Origin: RPQJ01 sp963706755
GTDB taxonomy: Bacteria > Pseudomonadota > Gammaproteobacteria > Steroidobacterales > Steroidobacteraceae
Assembly (NCBI GenBank): GCA_963706755.1
Contig: CAVPNH010000007.1
Span: 62,001-126,000, forward strand
Reading direction: 5' to 3'
Length of the DNA stretch: 64,000 bases
Below the pieces are notes generated by a model. That model did not search any database. It saw nothing but the letters and a program-made list of their open reading frames with translations, and was not told the origin of the DNA. Of this stretch, positions 24,353 through 33,233 are shown piece by piece. Each line of letters opens with the position of its first letter. The stretch's first letter is position 1. The position numbers and the translations under genes were made by a program.

Positions 24353-25822
24353 ATGAATCTTCCCACCGTCCGTCTGCTGGTTGCGATGCTCGCGGCGACG
24401 GCGCTCGCCAGCTGCGCGACGAACCCGGTCACCGGCAAGGCCGACATCGTCACGATGTCCGAGGCGCAGGAGATCGAGGTCGGCCGCCAGGAACACGCGA
24501 AGATCATGCAGCAGTACGCGCGCTACGACGACGAAGTGCTGCAGAACTACGTGAACCAGGTCGGGCAGCGCATCGTGAAGGTGAGCCACCGGCCCCAGCT
24601 CCAGTACACGTTCACGGTCCTCGACAGCGAGGAAGTGAACGCGTTCGCGCTGCCGGGTGGGTATGTCTACGTCACGCGCGGGATCATGGCCTACCTCAAT
24701 TCAGAGGCCGAACTCGTCGCCGTGCTTGGCCACGAGGTCGGGCACGTGACGGCACGTCACTCCGTGCGCCAGCAGACGGGCGCGATGGCCACCGGTGTCG
24801 GCGCGACGGTGATCGGTATCCTGACGGGCAGCGGGGATCTCGCCCAGGTTGCGAACATGGCCGGCTCGGCGCTGGTCAGCGGTTACGGCCGGGACATGGA
24901 ACTCGAGGCCGACAGCATCGGCGCCCAGTACCTCGACCGCCTGGGGTACGACCCCGACGCGATGATCGATGTCGTGCGCCTGCTCAAGAACCAGGAGGCC
25001 TTCGAGATCCAGCAGGCGCGGGCGGAGAACCGCAAGCCCCGGATCTATCACGGCGTCTTTGCCAGTCACCCCGACAATGACACCCGCCTGCACGAGGTGG
25101 TGAAGGCGGCCCACAAGGTCGATGCGGACGGGGCGCCCCGTCCCGACGGCCGGGACGTCTACCTCGGTCACATCAAGGGCCTGCCCTACGGATCCAGCGC
25201 CGCCCAGGGCATGGTGCGCGGCAGCCGCTTCTACCACGCGGACATGGGGTTCACGGTCGCGTTCCCGACCGCCTGGACCGTCGACAACACGCCGAGCAAG
25301 GTCGTCGGGTTCCCCGCGCAGAAGGACGCGTTCCTCGAGCTGTACGCGATGCCCGTGCCGCCGGACGTCGGGCCCAGGGACTTCCTGGTTCGCAACCTGA
25401 ACGGGGTACCGCTGTCGGCGGCGGAGACCCTGCAGGCGAACGGCCTCCAGGGTTACACGGCGATCGCGCGCGAGGTGACGCTGCCCTGGGGCAATCGCGG
25501 ACCGGCCCGTTACGCCGTCGTATACATGAACAACATGGCCTATGTCTTCCGGGGCGCCACGCGCCTGGGCTCCGCGATGTCCGCCACCGATCCGCTCTTC
25601 ATGTCCAGCATCAGGACGTTCCGACGCCTGAAGGACAGCGAGTTCGCGCTCGCCGAGCCGACCCGCATCGAGCTCCTGCAGGCGACGCCCCAGACGCGCA
25701 TCGAGGCGCTGGCACGGACCTCGCCCATCCACCCCTATCCGGCGGAGCAGTTGCGGCTGCTGAACGACCTTTACCCAGACAAGGAACCGGTTGCCGGCCA
25801 GGCCCTCAAGGTCGTGGATTAA
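24353..25822 (+). CDS. M48 family lipoprotein metalloprotease
   Basis: Periplasmic zinc protease of 489 residues. The lipobox LASC places the acylated cysteine at C21, and the next residues (ATNPV) favour outer-membrane sorting. The zinc motif is HEVGH at 127-131, with the third ligand in MELEADSIGAQYL near 185. The N-terminal half matches LoiP/BepA-type M48 enzymes that clear misfolded outer-membrane proteins. The C-terminal 200 residues (from about 285) form an extra domain after the usual protease, seen in the YfgC/Oma1-like proteins of Proteobacteria, without known activity. It stands alone, 87 bases before gltA. Confidence 0.92.
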   Translation: MNLPTVRLLVAMLAATALASCATNPVTGKADIVTMSEAQEIEVGRQEHAKIMQQYARYDDEVLQNYVNQVGQRIVKVSHRPQLQYTFTVLDSEEVNAFALPGGYVYVTRGIMAYLNSEAELVAVLGHEVGHVTARHSVRQQTGAMATGVGATVIGILTGSGDLAQVANMAGSALVSGYGRDMELEADSIGAQYLDRLGYDPDAMIDVVRLLKNQEAFEIQQARAENRKPRIYHGVFASHPDNDTRLHEVVKAAHKVDADGAPRPDGRDVYLGHIKGLPYGSSAAQGMVRGSRFYHADMGFTVAFPTAWTVDNTPSKVVGFPAQKDAFLELYAMPVPPDVGPRDFLVRNLNGVPLSAAETLQANGLQGYTAIAREVTLPWGNRGPARYAVVYMNNMAYVFRGATRLGSAMSATDPLFMSSIRTFRRLKDSEFALAEPTRIELLQATPQTRIEALARTSPIHPYPAEQLRLLNDLYPDKEPVAGQALKVVD

Positions 25823-25909
25823 TACTGTCTTGATTGGGCCTGCACGTCATGCAAGGCTGGCTCGCCGTCACGGGACTGCCGTGCGCGGGTGAATACAGGT
25901 AGGAAAACG

Positions 25910-27205
25910 ATGAGCACCAAGAAGTACGAACTGGTCAGCCTCGACACGGGCAAGAAATCCACCCTGCAGGCCTTGAGCGGCAGCGTCGGGCCGGATTGCC
26001 TGAACATCGCCCCCCTCGCCAAGGACCACGGGATCTTCACCTTCGACCCCGGATTCATGGCGACCGCGGCCTGCGAGAGCAAGATCACCTACATCGACGG
26101 CGACGCCGGGATCCTGCTCTACCGGGGTTACCCCATCGAGCAGATTGCGACCAAGTCGAACTTCCTGGAGGTGGCCTACCTCCTGATCAACGGCGACCTG
26201 CCGACCGCGAAGCAGCTCGAGCAGTTCGACCACGCGATCCGCTACCACACGATGATGAACGAAACGCTGCTGCGTTTCTTCAACGGATTCCATTACAACG
26301 CGCACCCGATGGCGATGGTGTCCGCGGTCGTGTCGTCGATGGCGGCCTTCTACCACGACACCATGGACAACCATAACCCGCGGCACCGCGAGATCTTCTC
26401 GCACCGCATCCTTGCCAAGGTGCCGACCATCTCCGCCGCGGCCTACAAGCACATGCTCGGCCAGCCGTTCGTCTACCCGCGCAACGACCTCGACTACTGC
26501 GCCAACATGCTGCGCATGTTCTTCGCGGTGCCGGCCGAGGACTACGTGATCGACCCGGTGACCGCGCAGGCGCTCGACCTGCTGCTGATCCTGCACGCGG
26601 ACCACGAGCAGAACGCGAGCACCTCCACCGTCCGCCTCGCCGGCAGCACGGGCACCAACCCGTACGCGGCGATCTCGGCCGGCGTGTCGGCGCTCTGGGG
26701 CCCGGCACACGGCGGTGCGAACGAAGCCGTGCTCGCGATGCTCGAGGACATCGGCACCGTGGACAACATCCCGAAGTTCCTCGAGCGCGTGAAGGACAAG
26801 GACGGCCACACCCGGCTCATGGGCTTCGGCCACCGCGTCTACAAGAACTTCGACCCGCGCGCCAAGATCATCCGCGAGATGTGCCACAAGGTGCTGGCGC
26901 GCCGGGGCCAGACCGACAACCCGCTCTTCGAGCTCGCGCTGCGCCTCGAGGAGATCGCGCTCAAGGACGAGTACTTCATTGCCCGCAAGCTCTACCCGAA
27001 CGTGGACTTCTACTCGGGCGTGATCTACAGCGCGCTCGGCATCCCGCGCTCGATGTTCACGGTGATGTTCGCGATCGCCCGTACCGCGGGCTGGGTCGCG
27101 CACTGGCAGGAGATGATCGCCGACCCCGGGATGAAGATCGGCCGGCCGCGGCAGCTCTATACCGGGCCGACCGCGCGCGACTACGTGGAAATCGACAAGC
27201 GCTGA
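25910..27205 (+). CDS. gltA: Citrate synthase (type II, hexameric)
   Basis: TCA-cycle entry enzyme of 431 residues that condenses acetyl-CoA and oxaloacetate. The catalytic residues lie in GPAHGGANE (first His), GFGHRVYKN (second His) and NVDFYSG (Asp). The N-terminal domain with a TFDPGFMATAACESKITYIDG region is typical of the NADH-inhibited hexameric Gram-negative form. ATG 25910 is chosen because AGGA lies 9 bases upstream and the conserved sequence starts there. The transcript runs into the palindrome at 27209, which may serve as its end. Confidence 0.97.
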   Translation: MSTKKYELVSLDTGKKSTLQALSGSVGPDCLNIAPLAKDHGIFTFDPGFMATAACESKITYIDGDAGILLYRGYPIEQIATKSNFLEVAYLLINGDLPTAKQLEQFDHAIRYHTMMNETLLRFFNGFHYNAHPMAMVSAVVSSMAAFYHDTMDNHNPRHREIFSHRILAKVPTISAAAYKHMLGQPFVYPRNDLDYCANMLRMFFAVPAEDYVIDPVTAQALDLLLILHADHEQNASTSTVRLAGSTGTNPYAAISAGVSALWGPAHGGANEAVLAMLEDIGTVDNIPKFLERVKDKDGHTRLMGFGHRVYKNFDPRAKIIREMCHKVLARRGQTDNPLFELALRLEEIALKDEYFIARKLYPNVDFYSGVIYSALGIPRSMFTVMFAIARTAGWVAHWQEMIADPGMKIGRPRQLYTGPTARDYVEIDKR

Positions 27206-27208
27206 ACG

Positions 27209-27271
27209 AAAAGGGGACATTCTCCTTTTTCTCGGCCTGTGGGCGGAGGAAAAAGGAGAATGTCCCCTTTT
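27209..27271. repeat. GGGGACATTCTCC palindromic element, copy 1
   Basis: Two perfect 22-base arms (27209-27230 and 27250-27271; AAAAGGGGACATTCTCC followed by Ts) enclose 19 bases. The element lies 4 bases after the gltA stop and 3 bases from the stop of the convergent gene. It ends in T-runs on both strands, so it could act as a bidirectional terminator. The same core recurs at 41386-41515, showing that it is a dispersed family. No transposase is near. Confidence 0.85.
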
Positions 27272-27273
27272 CC

Positions 27274-27876
27274 CTAGAGCAGCGCTTCGACTTCCGCGAC
27301 GCTGGCGCGCCGCATCGGCTTGCCATCCACCGGGCTCGCAGGCGACTGCCTGATTCCGTCGACCGGGAACACGACCGCGTCCACCGTCTGGCGGCCCGCG
27401 ACGAAACGCAGGGCGGGGTAACCGACGCTGCGGTCCCGCTCGTAACGTACCCGCCGCTCGACCACCTCATGCGGCACGCCGCGCTCCTCGAGCCGCAGCG
27501 AGACGGCCTCGGGCGACTCCGAAAACACGTGCAGGTTGATCTCGGAGTGTCCCGACGCCGTCCCCGTGAGCACGGGCCCGACCAGGCGAGGGTCGAAGTC
27601 CGACATCAGCCGCATCGCCTCGAGCGCGGCCCTGCGCAGCACTGCGAGTTCGGCTTCGTGGCGGTCGGCGCCGAAGAGCCGCTGGTGCGCGACCTTGGCT
27701 GCCTCGATTTCCGTGTTCCGCGGCAGGATGGAGGCGTCCGTCACGCCCAGCCGCTCGGCGGCCTTGCGCTTGGCGAGCAGGAAGTCGTCCACGCCCTGCT
27801 CGCGCATGATACGGGCCGCTTCCTCGGCGACGGCTTGCCGCAGGAGCTCCGCGCGCGGGTTCGGTCGTCGATGCAT
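27274..27876 (-). CDS. Conserved protein of unknown function, nucleotidyltransferase-like C-terminus
   Basis: Protein of 200 residues that I recognise only as a conserved gammaproteobacterial type. It is rich in Arg, Glu and Ala. The N-terminal half is helical (NPRAELLRQAVAEEAARIMREQG, DFLLAKRKAAERLGV). The C-terminal half has GPVLTGTASGHSEINLHVFSES, then DAVVFPVDGIRQSPASPVDGKPM, which recalls nucleotidyltransferase folds but without a clear catalytic motif. No signal peptide or membrane segment is seen. It ends against the palindrome at 27209-27271 and starts 11 bases after the PBP1A stop on the same strand, so the two are probably co-transcribed. Confidence 0.7.
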   Translation of the reverse strand: MHRRPNPRAELLRQAVAEEAARIMREQGVDDFLLAKRKAAERLGVTDASILPRNTEIEAAKVAHQRLFGADRHEAELAVLRRAALEAMRLMSDFDPRLVGPVLTGTASGHSEINLHVFSESPEAVSLRLEERGVPHEVVERRVRYERDRSVGYPALRFVAGRQTVDAVVFPVDGIRQSPASPVDGKPMRRASVAEVEALL

Positions 27877-27887
27877 CGGCGGCCCTT

Positions 27888-30431
27888 TCAGAATATGGAA
27901 TCGTCGGACGCGGGCGGCTGGACGCTCTCTGCGTCCACGCCCTCACCGTAGTCCGCGCGGCCTGGCTGCGGCACGTACTGCTCGAGGAAGGCCTCGAAGA
28001 TGGCGCCGGTGCGGCCGGCGCTCGCCGGCGCGCCGGTCTCGCGCGAGACCCACATGCGCACGACGCCGGGCGGCTGGGGCAGGCGATGCTCCGGGCGCCC
28101 CTTCAGCGCCTCCTGCATGAAGTAGATCCACATCGGCAGGGCGGTGTGGCCGCCTTCCTCGTTTTCGCCCAGCGAGCGTTCCTGGTCGAACCCGATCCAC
28201 GAGGCCGCGACCAGGTCGGCATTGAAGCCCACGAACCACGCGTCGCGGCGATCGCTGGTCGTTCCGGTCTTGCCCGCAATGTCGCGTCGCCCGAGCGCCT
28301 TCGCGCGCTGCGCCGTGCCGCGCTGGATCACGTCCGTCATGATGTCCGTCATGACGTAGGCGTTCGCTGCGGAAATCGCGCGCGGGGCCCGGCGCTCAGG
28401 CGGCACCTCGGGATCCTGGCCACCGGCCGGGTCGCCGCCGGTATCCGCGGCCGGAGTTTCGGCTGGGACGGTGGGCTCAGCCGCGGTCGCGTCCGTCGCT
28501 GTATCGGCCGTCGCGTCATTCGCCGCATCGGAGGCCTGGGTGGCATCCGCCGGCGGGGACTCCGTGCACTGCGGGCAGGCAAGCGGCGGGGCGGCCTCGA
28601 AGACGACGGCGCCGGAGGCGTCCGCGATCTTCTCCACGAAGTAAGGCGTTACCCGCCAGCCGCCGTTCGCGAATACCGCGAAACCGCGCGCCATGTCGAG
28701 CGGCGTCACCTGGCCCGTGCCGAGCGCGAGCGTGAGGTTGGGCGGCAGGGCCTCTGGTCCGAAGCCGAATTGCGCGATGTGCCGCAACGCCGGCCCGAGG
28801 CCCGTTCCGCGCAGCAGGCGGATCGACACCAGGTTGCGCGAGCGCACCAGCGCTTCGCGCATCGGTGTCGGGCCGTAGAACTGCCTGGTGATGTTCTGCG
28901 GCCGCCATTCCTCGGTGCCGTCGTCGCCGCCGCCGCCCGGGAGCACGATGGGCGCGTCGTTCACCAGCGTGGCCGGCGTGAACCCGTGCGCGAGCGCGGC
29001 CGAGTACAGGAACGGCTTGAATGCCGAGCCGGGCTGTCGCCGGGCCTGCACCGCCCGGTTGTACTTGCTCGCGGCGAAGTCGAAGCCGCCGACCAGGGCG
29101 ACGATCGCGCCGTCGTGCGGGTCGAGGGCGGTGAAGGCCGCGCCAACCGCGGGCATCTGCGCCAGGCGGTAGCGCCCGCCCTCGAGCGGCTCGACGTAGA
29201 CGACCTGCCCGGCCTGGAGGACGTCGCCTGCCGTCTTCGGGGATGGCCCGAGTGCATCGACGGACAGTTCGCGCCGCGCCCAGGACATCGCTTCCCAGTC
29301 GAGATCGATCCGCGAGCCGTCGCGGCCGCGGAGCGTGGCTTCCCGCAGGCCGACGGAGACGACGACCGCGGCGCGCAGGCTGCCCCGGTCCGGGTGCTCG
29401 CGCAGCGGGGTGGCGACCGCGGCGGCGTCCGCCGCCACGACCGGATCGAGCTGGGCGCTCGCGCCGCGATAGCCGTGGCGCCGGTCGTACTCGAGCATCG
29501 TGCGCCAGATGGCTGCGTTCGCCGCCGCCTGCAGCGCGCTGTCCAGCGTCGTCGTGACGCGGTAGCCCGCGGTGAGCGCGGCCGGGCCGAACCGCCGCAC
29601 GAGGTCCTGCCGCGCCATCTCGGCGACGTACGGGGCCTGCAGTTCGACGACCGGGGCGTGGAGGCGTGTCGGGATCGGGGCGCGTTCCGCTGCCTCGCGC
29701 TCCGCAGCATCGATCTTGCCCGTCTCCTCCATGCGCCGCAGGACGTAGGCGCGGCGCGCGTGGGCCCGCTCGCCACTCGCCGCCGGATTGTCCCGCGACG
29801 GGGAACGGGGCAGCCCGGCGATCAGCGCCGCCTCGGGCAGGGTCAGGTCCGCGACGTGCTTGTTGAAGTAGACCTCGGCGGCGGCGCCCACGCCGTAGGC
29901 GCGCTGCCCGAGGAAGATGCGGTTCAGGTATTGCTCGAGGATCTCGTCCTTGCCGAACTCCCGCTCGATGCGCAAGGCGAGGAAGACTTCCTTGAGCTTG
30001 CGCCTCAGGGTGCGCTCCGGGGTGAGCAGCGTATTGCGAGCGAGCTGCATGGTGATCGTGCCGCCGCCCTCGCGTACGCCGCCGGCCGACACGTTCGACG
30101 CGAGTGCGCGCACCAGTCCCTGCCAGTCGATGCCGGGGTGCTCGAAGAAACGGTCGTCCTCGGCCGCGAGGAACGCGTCCACGACCACCTTCGGGATTGC
30201 CGCAGCCGCGACCGGAATGCGTCGCTGCTCGCCGATCTGGGCGATCAGCTTGCCGTCACGCGTGTACACGGTGAGCGGCAGCTGCAGGCGAAGGTCGCGG
30301 AGGTCGGCCGCGTCCGGCAGCTCGGGCTCCAGGTACTGGAACGCGCCCGCGATGCCGAGTACTGCGAGGCCACCTGCGGCGAGCGCCGCCGCGAGCAGGG
30401 TTGCGAGGGGTTTCCTTGCGCGTCGCCACAT
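27888..30431 (-). CDS. mrcA: Penicillin-binding protein 1A (bifunctional peptidoglycan synthase)
   Basis: Class A PBP of about 847 residues from ATG 30431 (863 if the ATG at 30479 is used, which would overlap the riboswitch promoter). One N-terminal membrane anchor precedes the GT51 transglycosylase domain with AAEDDRFFEHPGID and GGGTITMQLARN. The OB-like insert follows, then the transpeptidase with the catalytic serine in PGSAFKPFLY (SxxK), SRN and KTGTTSD. Between SRN and KTG lies a region of about 60 residues rich in Ala, Asp, Thr and Pro, not typical of MrcA; it may be a flexible spacer. The enzyme polymerises and cross-links peptidoglycan in the periplasm. Confidence 0.95.
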   Translation of the reverse strand: MWRRARKPLATLLAAALAAGGLAVLGIAGAFQYLEPELPDAADLRDLRLQLPLTVYTRDGKLIAQIGEQRRIPVAAAAIPKVVVDAFLAAEDDRFFEHPGIDWQGLVRALASNVSAGGVREGGGTITMQLARNTLLTPERTLRRKLKEVFLALRIEREFGKDEILEQYLNRIFLGQRAYGVGAAAEVYFNKHVADLTLPEAALIAGLPRSPSRDNPAASGERAHARRAYVLRRMEETGKIDAAEREAAERAPIPTRLHAPVVELQAPYVAEMARQDLVRRFGPAALTAGYRVTTTLDSALQAAANAAIWRTMLEYDRRHGYRGASAQLDPVVAADAAAVATPLREHPDRGSLRAAVVVSVGLREATLRGRDGSRIDLDWEAMSWARRELSVDALGPSPKTAGDVLQAGQVVYVEPLEGGRYRLAQMPAVGAAFTALDPHDGAIVALVGGFDFAASKYNRAVQARRQPGSAFKPFLYSAALAHGFTPATLVNDAPIVLPGGGGDDGTEEWRPQNITRQFYGPTPMREALVRSRNLVSIRLLRGTGLGPALRHIAQFGFGPEALPPNLTLALGTGQVTPLDMARGFAVFANGGWRVTPYFVEKIADASGAVVFEAAPPLACPQCTESPPADATQASDAANDATADTATDATAAEPTVPAETPAADTGGDPAGGQDPEVPPERRAPRAISAANAYVMTDIMTDVIQRGTAQRAKALGRRDIAGKTGTTSDRRDAWFVGFNADLVAASWIGFDQERSLGENEEGGHTALPMWIYFMQEALKGRPEHRLPQPPGVVRMWVSRETGAPASAGRTGAIFEAFLEQYVPQPGRADYGEGVDAESVQPPASDDSIF

Positions 30432-30453
30432 GCCGAATTCTGGGATCCAGTCC

Positions 30454-30482
30454 TTGCCGCGCCTGCGGCGGTTGTGCATAGT
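30454..30482 (+). promoter_or_regulatory. Promoter of the riboswitch-pilMNOPQ leader
   Basis: TTGCCG (30454-30459), 17 bases, CATAGT (30477-30482): four of six matches in each hexamer with ideal spacing. The predicted start near 30489 is exactly where the aptamer begins, which supports the pair. It overlaps the extended N-terminal region of mrcA on the other strand. Confidence 0.55.
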
Positions 30483-30483
30483 A

Positions 30484-30573
30484 GCTCGCGACGCAAGGGC
30501 AAACTCACCGAAAGGTGGGGACGCAAAGCCACCGGTCTAAGGGTCAGGCCTACGACAGCGGGGTTGCCGGTCC
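30484..30573 (+). promoter_or_regulatory. Cyclic-di-GMP-I (GEMM-I) riboswitch aptamer
   Basis: The conserved GEMM-I blocks appear in order: ACGCAAGGGCAAA, a GAAA tetraloop closed by CACC/GGTG, GGGGACGCAAAGCC, then CCGGTCTAAG and GGGGTTGCCGG. These match the ligand-binding core and the tetraloop-receptor pair of the Vibrio cholerae Vc2 aptamer. It binds cyclic di-GMP and changes downstream expression. It lies on the plus strand 280 bases upstream of pilM, the first gene downstream, so pilMNOPQ is the likely target. The expression platform is not obvious. Confidence 0.92.
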
Positions 30574-30852
30574 GGACGATGTCGCAGCGCTCGTGCCCAC
30601 GACGCAGCAACGTACGGGATCGTCGCGCGACGCGGACCCCGCTCCGGGCGGCCAGCCCCGGACATCGGCTGAACGTTGCACTGCGTGGCCGTCGAATTTC
30701 GTGCGCCACACACGGGGGGTCTGCTGTCGGATGCCGCATTCTGCTAGGGCCCTCACAATTCTTTTTCGCGGAACCCTGATATATAGTGCGGCGGGGGCAT
30801 GGACTCTACTCCACGATCGATGCGCAACCTCTTGAACTAGAAGGACTCACGC
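30574..30852 (+). promoter_or_regulatory. Long leader between the riboswitch and pilM
   Basis: About 280 bases with no convincing gene. A -10-like TATAGT (30782-30787, 5 of 6) without a good -35 suggests a second promoter nearer pilM. A T-rich stretch (30759-30766) could end a terminator, but no strong hairpin precedes it. How the riboswitch acts over this distance is not visible. Confidence 0.45.
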
Positions 30853-31914
30853 GTGCTGTTTCAGGGCAGGTCTCGACCGGTCATTGGGCTCGACATCACG
30901 ACGTCGTCCGTCAAGCTCATTGAGCTTACGAAGAGTGGCGACGGTTATCGCGTCGAGTCGTACGCGGCGGAGCCTTCACCGCCCAACGCGATCAACGAGA
31001 AGGCGATCGTGGATTCGCAGGCCGTCGGCGAGGCCGTGCGTCGCGCGGTGAAGCGCGCCGGCGCCCGCAGCCGCGAGTGCGCCGTCGCAATCAGCGGCGA
31101 CGCGGCCATCACCAAGGTCATCCAGATGCCGCGCAACCTGCGCGAGGCCGAGCTCGAGTCGCAGGTCGAGATGCAGGCCGACCAGTACATCCCCTTCCCG
31201 ATGGAGGAGGTCAGCTTCGACTTCGAAGTGATCGGCCCGTCGGAGAAGGACCCGGAGATGCTGGACGTGCTGCTGGTCGCGACGCGCTCCGAGAACGTCG
31301 ATCAGCGCCAGGCCGCGGTCCAGGCGGCCGGGCTCACGACCCGCATAGTGGACGTCGAAGCCTTCGCGCTCGAGAACGCCTGCCGCCTGCTCACCCACCA
31401 GATGCCGGACGGCGGAATGGATCGCAGCATCGCCGTCATCGACTTCGGCGCGAGCAGCACCACGTTCTCCGTGCTGCGCGACCTCAAGGTCACCTACACC
31501 CGCGACTTCGCCTTCGGCGGCCAGCAGCTGACCGAGGACATCATGCGGACCTACGGGCTCAGCATGGAGGAGGCCGGGCGCGCCAAGAAGGAAGGCGGGC
31601 TGCCGGGCAACTACCAGGCCGAGGTGCTCGACCCCTTCATCGACGACATGTGCCAGCAGGTGAGCCGCTCGCTGCAGTTCTACCTGGCATCCGGCAGCGG
31701 ACGCGCGCAGCCGGAGCAGATCCTGATCTGCGGAGGCTGCGCCAACATTCCCGGCGTCGCTGACGTGATCACCAGCCGCGTCGGCATCAGCGCCGAGCGC
31801 GGCGACCCGCTCGGCCAGATGAAGATTTCGACGCGGGCGCTGGCGCAGGGAGTGAAGAAGGACGCGACCGCGCTCCTGACGGCCTGCGGCCTCGCGCTGA
31901 GGAGCTTCGACTGA
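30853..31914 (+). CDS. pilM: Type IV pilus assembly protein PilM
   Basis: Actin-like cytoplasmic ATPase of 353 residues in the pilus alignment complex. The actin-type nucleotide motifs are visible: IGLDITTSSVKLIEL at the N-terminus, AVIDFGASSTTFSVLRD near 195, and ILICGGCANIPG near 295. PilM binds the N-terminal tail of PilN. GTG 30853 follows AAGGA with 8 bases of spacing. It heads pilMNOPQ, with one base before pilN. The upstream c-di-GMP riboswitch is the probable control point. Confidence 0.96.
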   Translation: MLFQGRSRPVIGLDITTSSVKLIELTKSGDGYRVESYAAEPSPPNAINEKAIVDSQAVGEAVRRAVKRAGARSRECAVAISGDAAITKVIQMPRNLREAELESQVEMQADQYIPFPMEEVSFDFEVIGPSEKDPEMLDVLLVATRSENVDQRQAAVQAAGLTTRIVDVEAFALENACRLLTHQMPDGGMDRSIAVIDFGASSTTFSVLRDLKVTYTRDFAFGGQQLTEDIMRTYGLSMEEAGRAKKEGGLPGNYQAEVLDPFIDDMCQQVSRSLQFYLASGSGRAQPEQILICGGCANIPGVADVITSRVGISAERGDPLGQMKISTRALAQGVKKDATALLTACGLALRSFD

Positions 31915-31915
31915 C

Positions 31916-32503
31916 ATGCCAAGAATCAACCTCCTGCCGTGGCGCGAGTCCCAGCGCAAGCAGAAGCGACAGGAGTTCATCCTGTCGATCGGCGCGGCGA
32001 TTGCGACCGCGGCGCTGGTGACGCTCATCGGGCGGTGGGAGATGAGTTCGGCGATCGAGCACCAGCAGCAGCGCAACCAGGTCCTGAACGACGAGATCGC
32101 CCAGCTCGACAAGCAGATCCAGGAAATCCTCGGCCTCGAGAACCAGAAGCGGAAGCTTCTCGCGCGCATGGAGATCATCGAGACGCTGCAGCGCAGCCGG
32201 CCCGAGATCGTGCACATCTTCGACGAGATCGTGCGCACGCTGCCGGACGGCGTCTACCTCACGTTCCTGAAGCAGTCCGGCACGCGCGTCGAGATCAGGG
32301 GCGTGGCGCAGTCGAGCACGCGCGTATCCGCGTTCATGCGCAACATCGACAACTCGCAGTGGCTCGCGGACCCGTCGCTGCAGGTCGTGGAGACCAAGGG
32401 GCGCGATACCGGCCGCGGCGCGGAATTCACGCTGTTCGCCAACCAGCGCAGCCAGGTCCCGCCCGAAGATGAAGCGGAAACCGGCAAGGTGGCCGCCAAA
32501 TGA
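31916..32503 (+). CDS. pilN: Type IV pilus inner-membrane protein PilN
   Basis: Protein of 195 residues. The N-terminal INLLPWRE is the conserved PilM-binding motif, present at residues 3-10. One membrane helix (about 24-44) is followed by a coiled coil (NQVLNDEIAQLDKQIQEI) and a ferredoxin-like periplasmic domain (VRTLPDGVYLTFLKQSG). It pairs with PilO in the periplasm. Its stop overlaps the pilO start as ATGA. Confidence 0.96.
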   Translation: MPRINLLPWRESQRKQKRQEFILSIGAAIATAALVTLIGRWEMSSAIEHQQQRNQVLNDEIAQLDKQIQEILGLENQKRKLLARMEIIETLQRSRPEIVHIFDEIVRTLPDGVYLTFLKQSGTRVEIRGVAQSSTRVSAFMRNIDNSQWLADPSLQVVETKGRDTGRGAEFTLFANQRSQVPPEDEAETGKVAAK

Positions 32504-33226
32504 AGACGTTCCAGGAGCTGCTCGAGCAGTTGCGCACCCTCGATCCCAACGATCCGGGGCGTTGGCCGCTGACCGTCCGGCTGGGTGTCGCGATCGTGCT
32601 GTTCCTGCTGGCCGCGGCGGGGGGCTACTACTTCTTCGTCTGGAAGTCGCAGCACCCCCTGCTGGTCGAGGCGCGCACCAAGGAGACCGAGCTCCTGAAC
32701 ACGCTCGAGAGCAAGGCGCGCAAGGCGGCCAACCTGCAGGCCTACAAGGACCAGCTCGCGGAGATGGAAAAGTCCTTCGGTGCCATGCTGCGCCAGCTGC
32801 CGAACAAGACCGAGGTGCCGAACCTCCTGGTTGACGTGTCGCAGACGGGACTCGCGGCGGGCCTGCAGGAGAAGTTGTTCCAGCCACAGGGCGAGGTGCA
32901 GAAGGACTTCTACGCGGAGCTCCCCATCAGCATCCGGCTGACGGGCGGCTATCACCAGATGGGTAACTTCGCGGCTGGCGTCGCCGCGCTGCCGCGCATC
33001 GTCACGCTGCACGACATCGAGATCGAGCCGGCCAGCAAGGACTCCGGCGCCCCGGGCGACCTGGTGCTCAACGTCACCGCCAAGACCTATCGATACCTCG
33101 ACGAGGACGAGCAGCAGGCTGCGGTCGGCGGCAAGAGCGAAAAGCCCGGCAAGCCCGGCAAGCCCGGCAAGCCCGGTAAGCCCGGTAAGCGCCGGCAAGT
33201 CCGGCAAGTCCGGCGCGGGCGGGTGA
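32500..33226 (+). CDS. pilO: Type IV pilus inner-membrane protein PilO (frameshifted tail)
   Basis: Bitopic protein with a cytoplasmic stub, one membrane helix near 27-49 (LGVAIVLFLLAAAGGYYFFVW), a coiled coil and a PilO periplasmic domain (EKSFGAMLRQLPNKTEVPNLLVDVSQTGLAAGL). It pairs with PilN. The C-terminus carries five KPG units from a 9-base repeat (33142-33186). As written the frame then runs out of phase to 33258, inside pilP. Skipping one base near 33190 gives KAGKSGKSGAGG and a stop at 33224-33226, 7 bases before pilP, the more natural end. The end given assumes that correction. Confidence 0.92.
33142..33219 (+). repeat. 9-base tandem repeat in pilO (Lys-Pro-Gly / Lys-Ser-Gly)
   Basis: Five copies of AAGCCCGGC/T in frame, then a spoiled unit (AAGCGCCGGC) and two AAGTCCGGC units. 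The unit length keeps frame, so copy changes would lengthen or shorten a basic, flexible tail. The spoiled unit holds the one-base shift. Confidence 0.8.
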
Positions 33227-33233
33227 GGCGGCC

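Noticed and set aside
28086..30779. An open frame of about 897 codons on the plus strand through mrcA
   Set aside because: Antisense to PBP1A with intact motifs, and it runs on through the riboswitch; composition is that of a shadow frame.
30515..30835. A possible 106-codon gene between the riboswitch and pilM
   Set aside because: It would start inside the aptamer core, has no ribosome site and no similarity.
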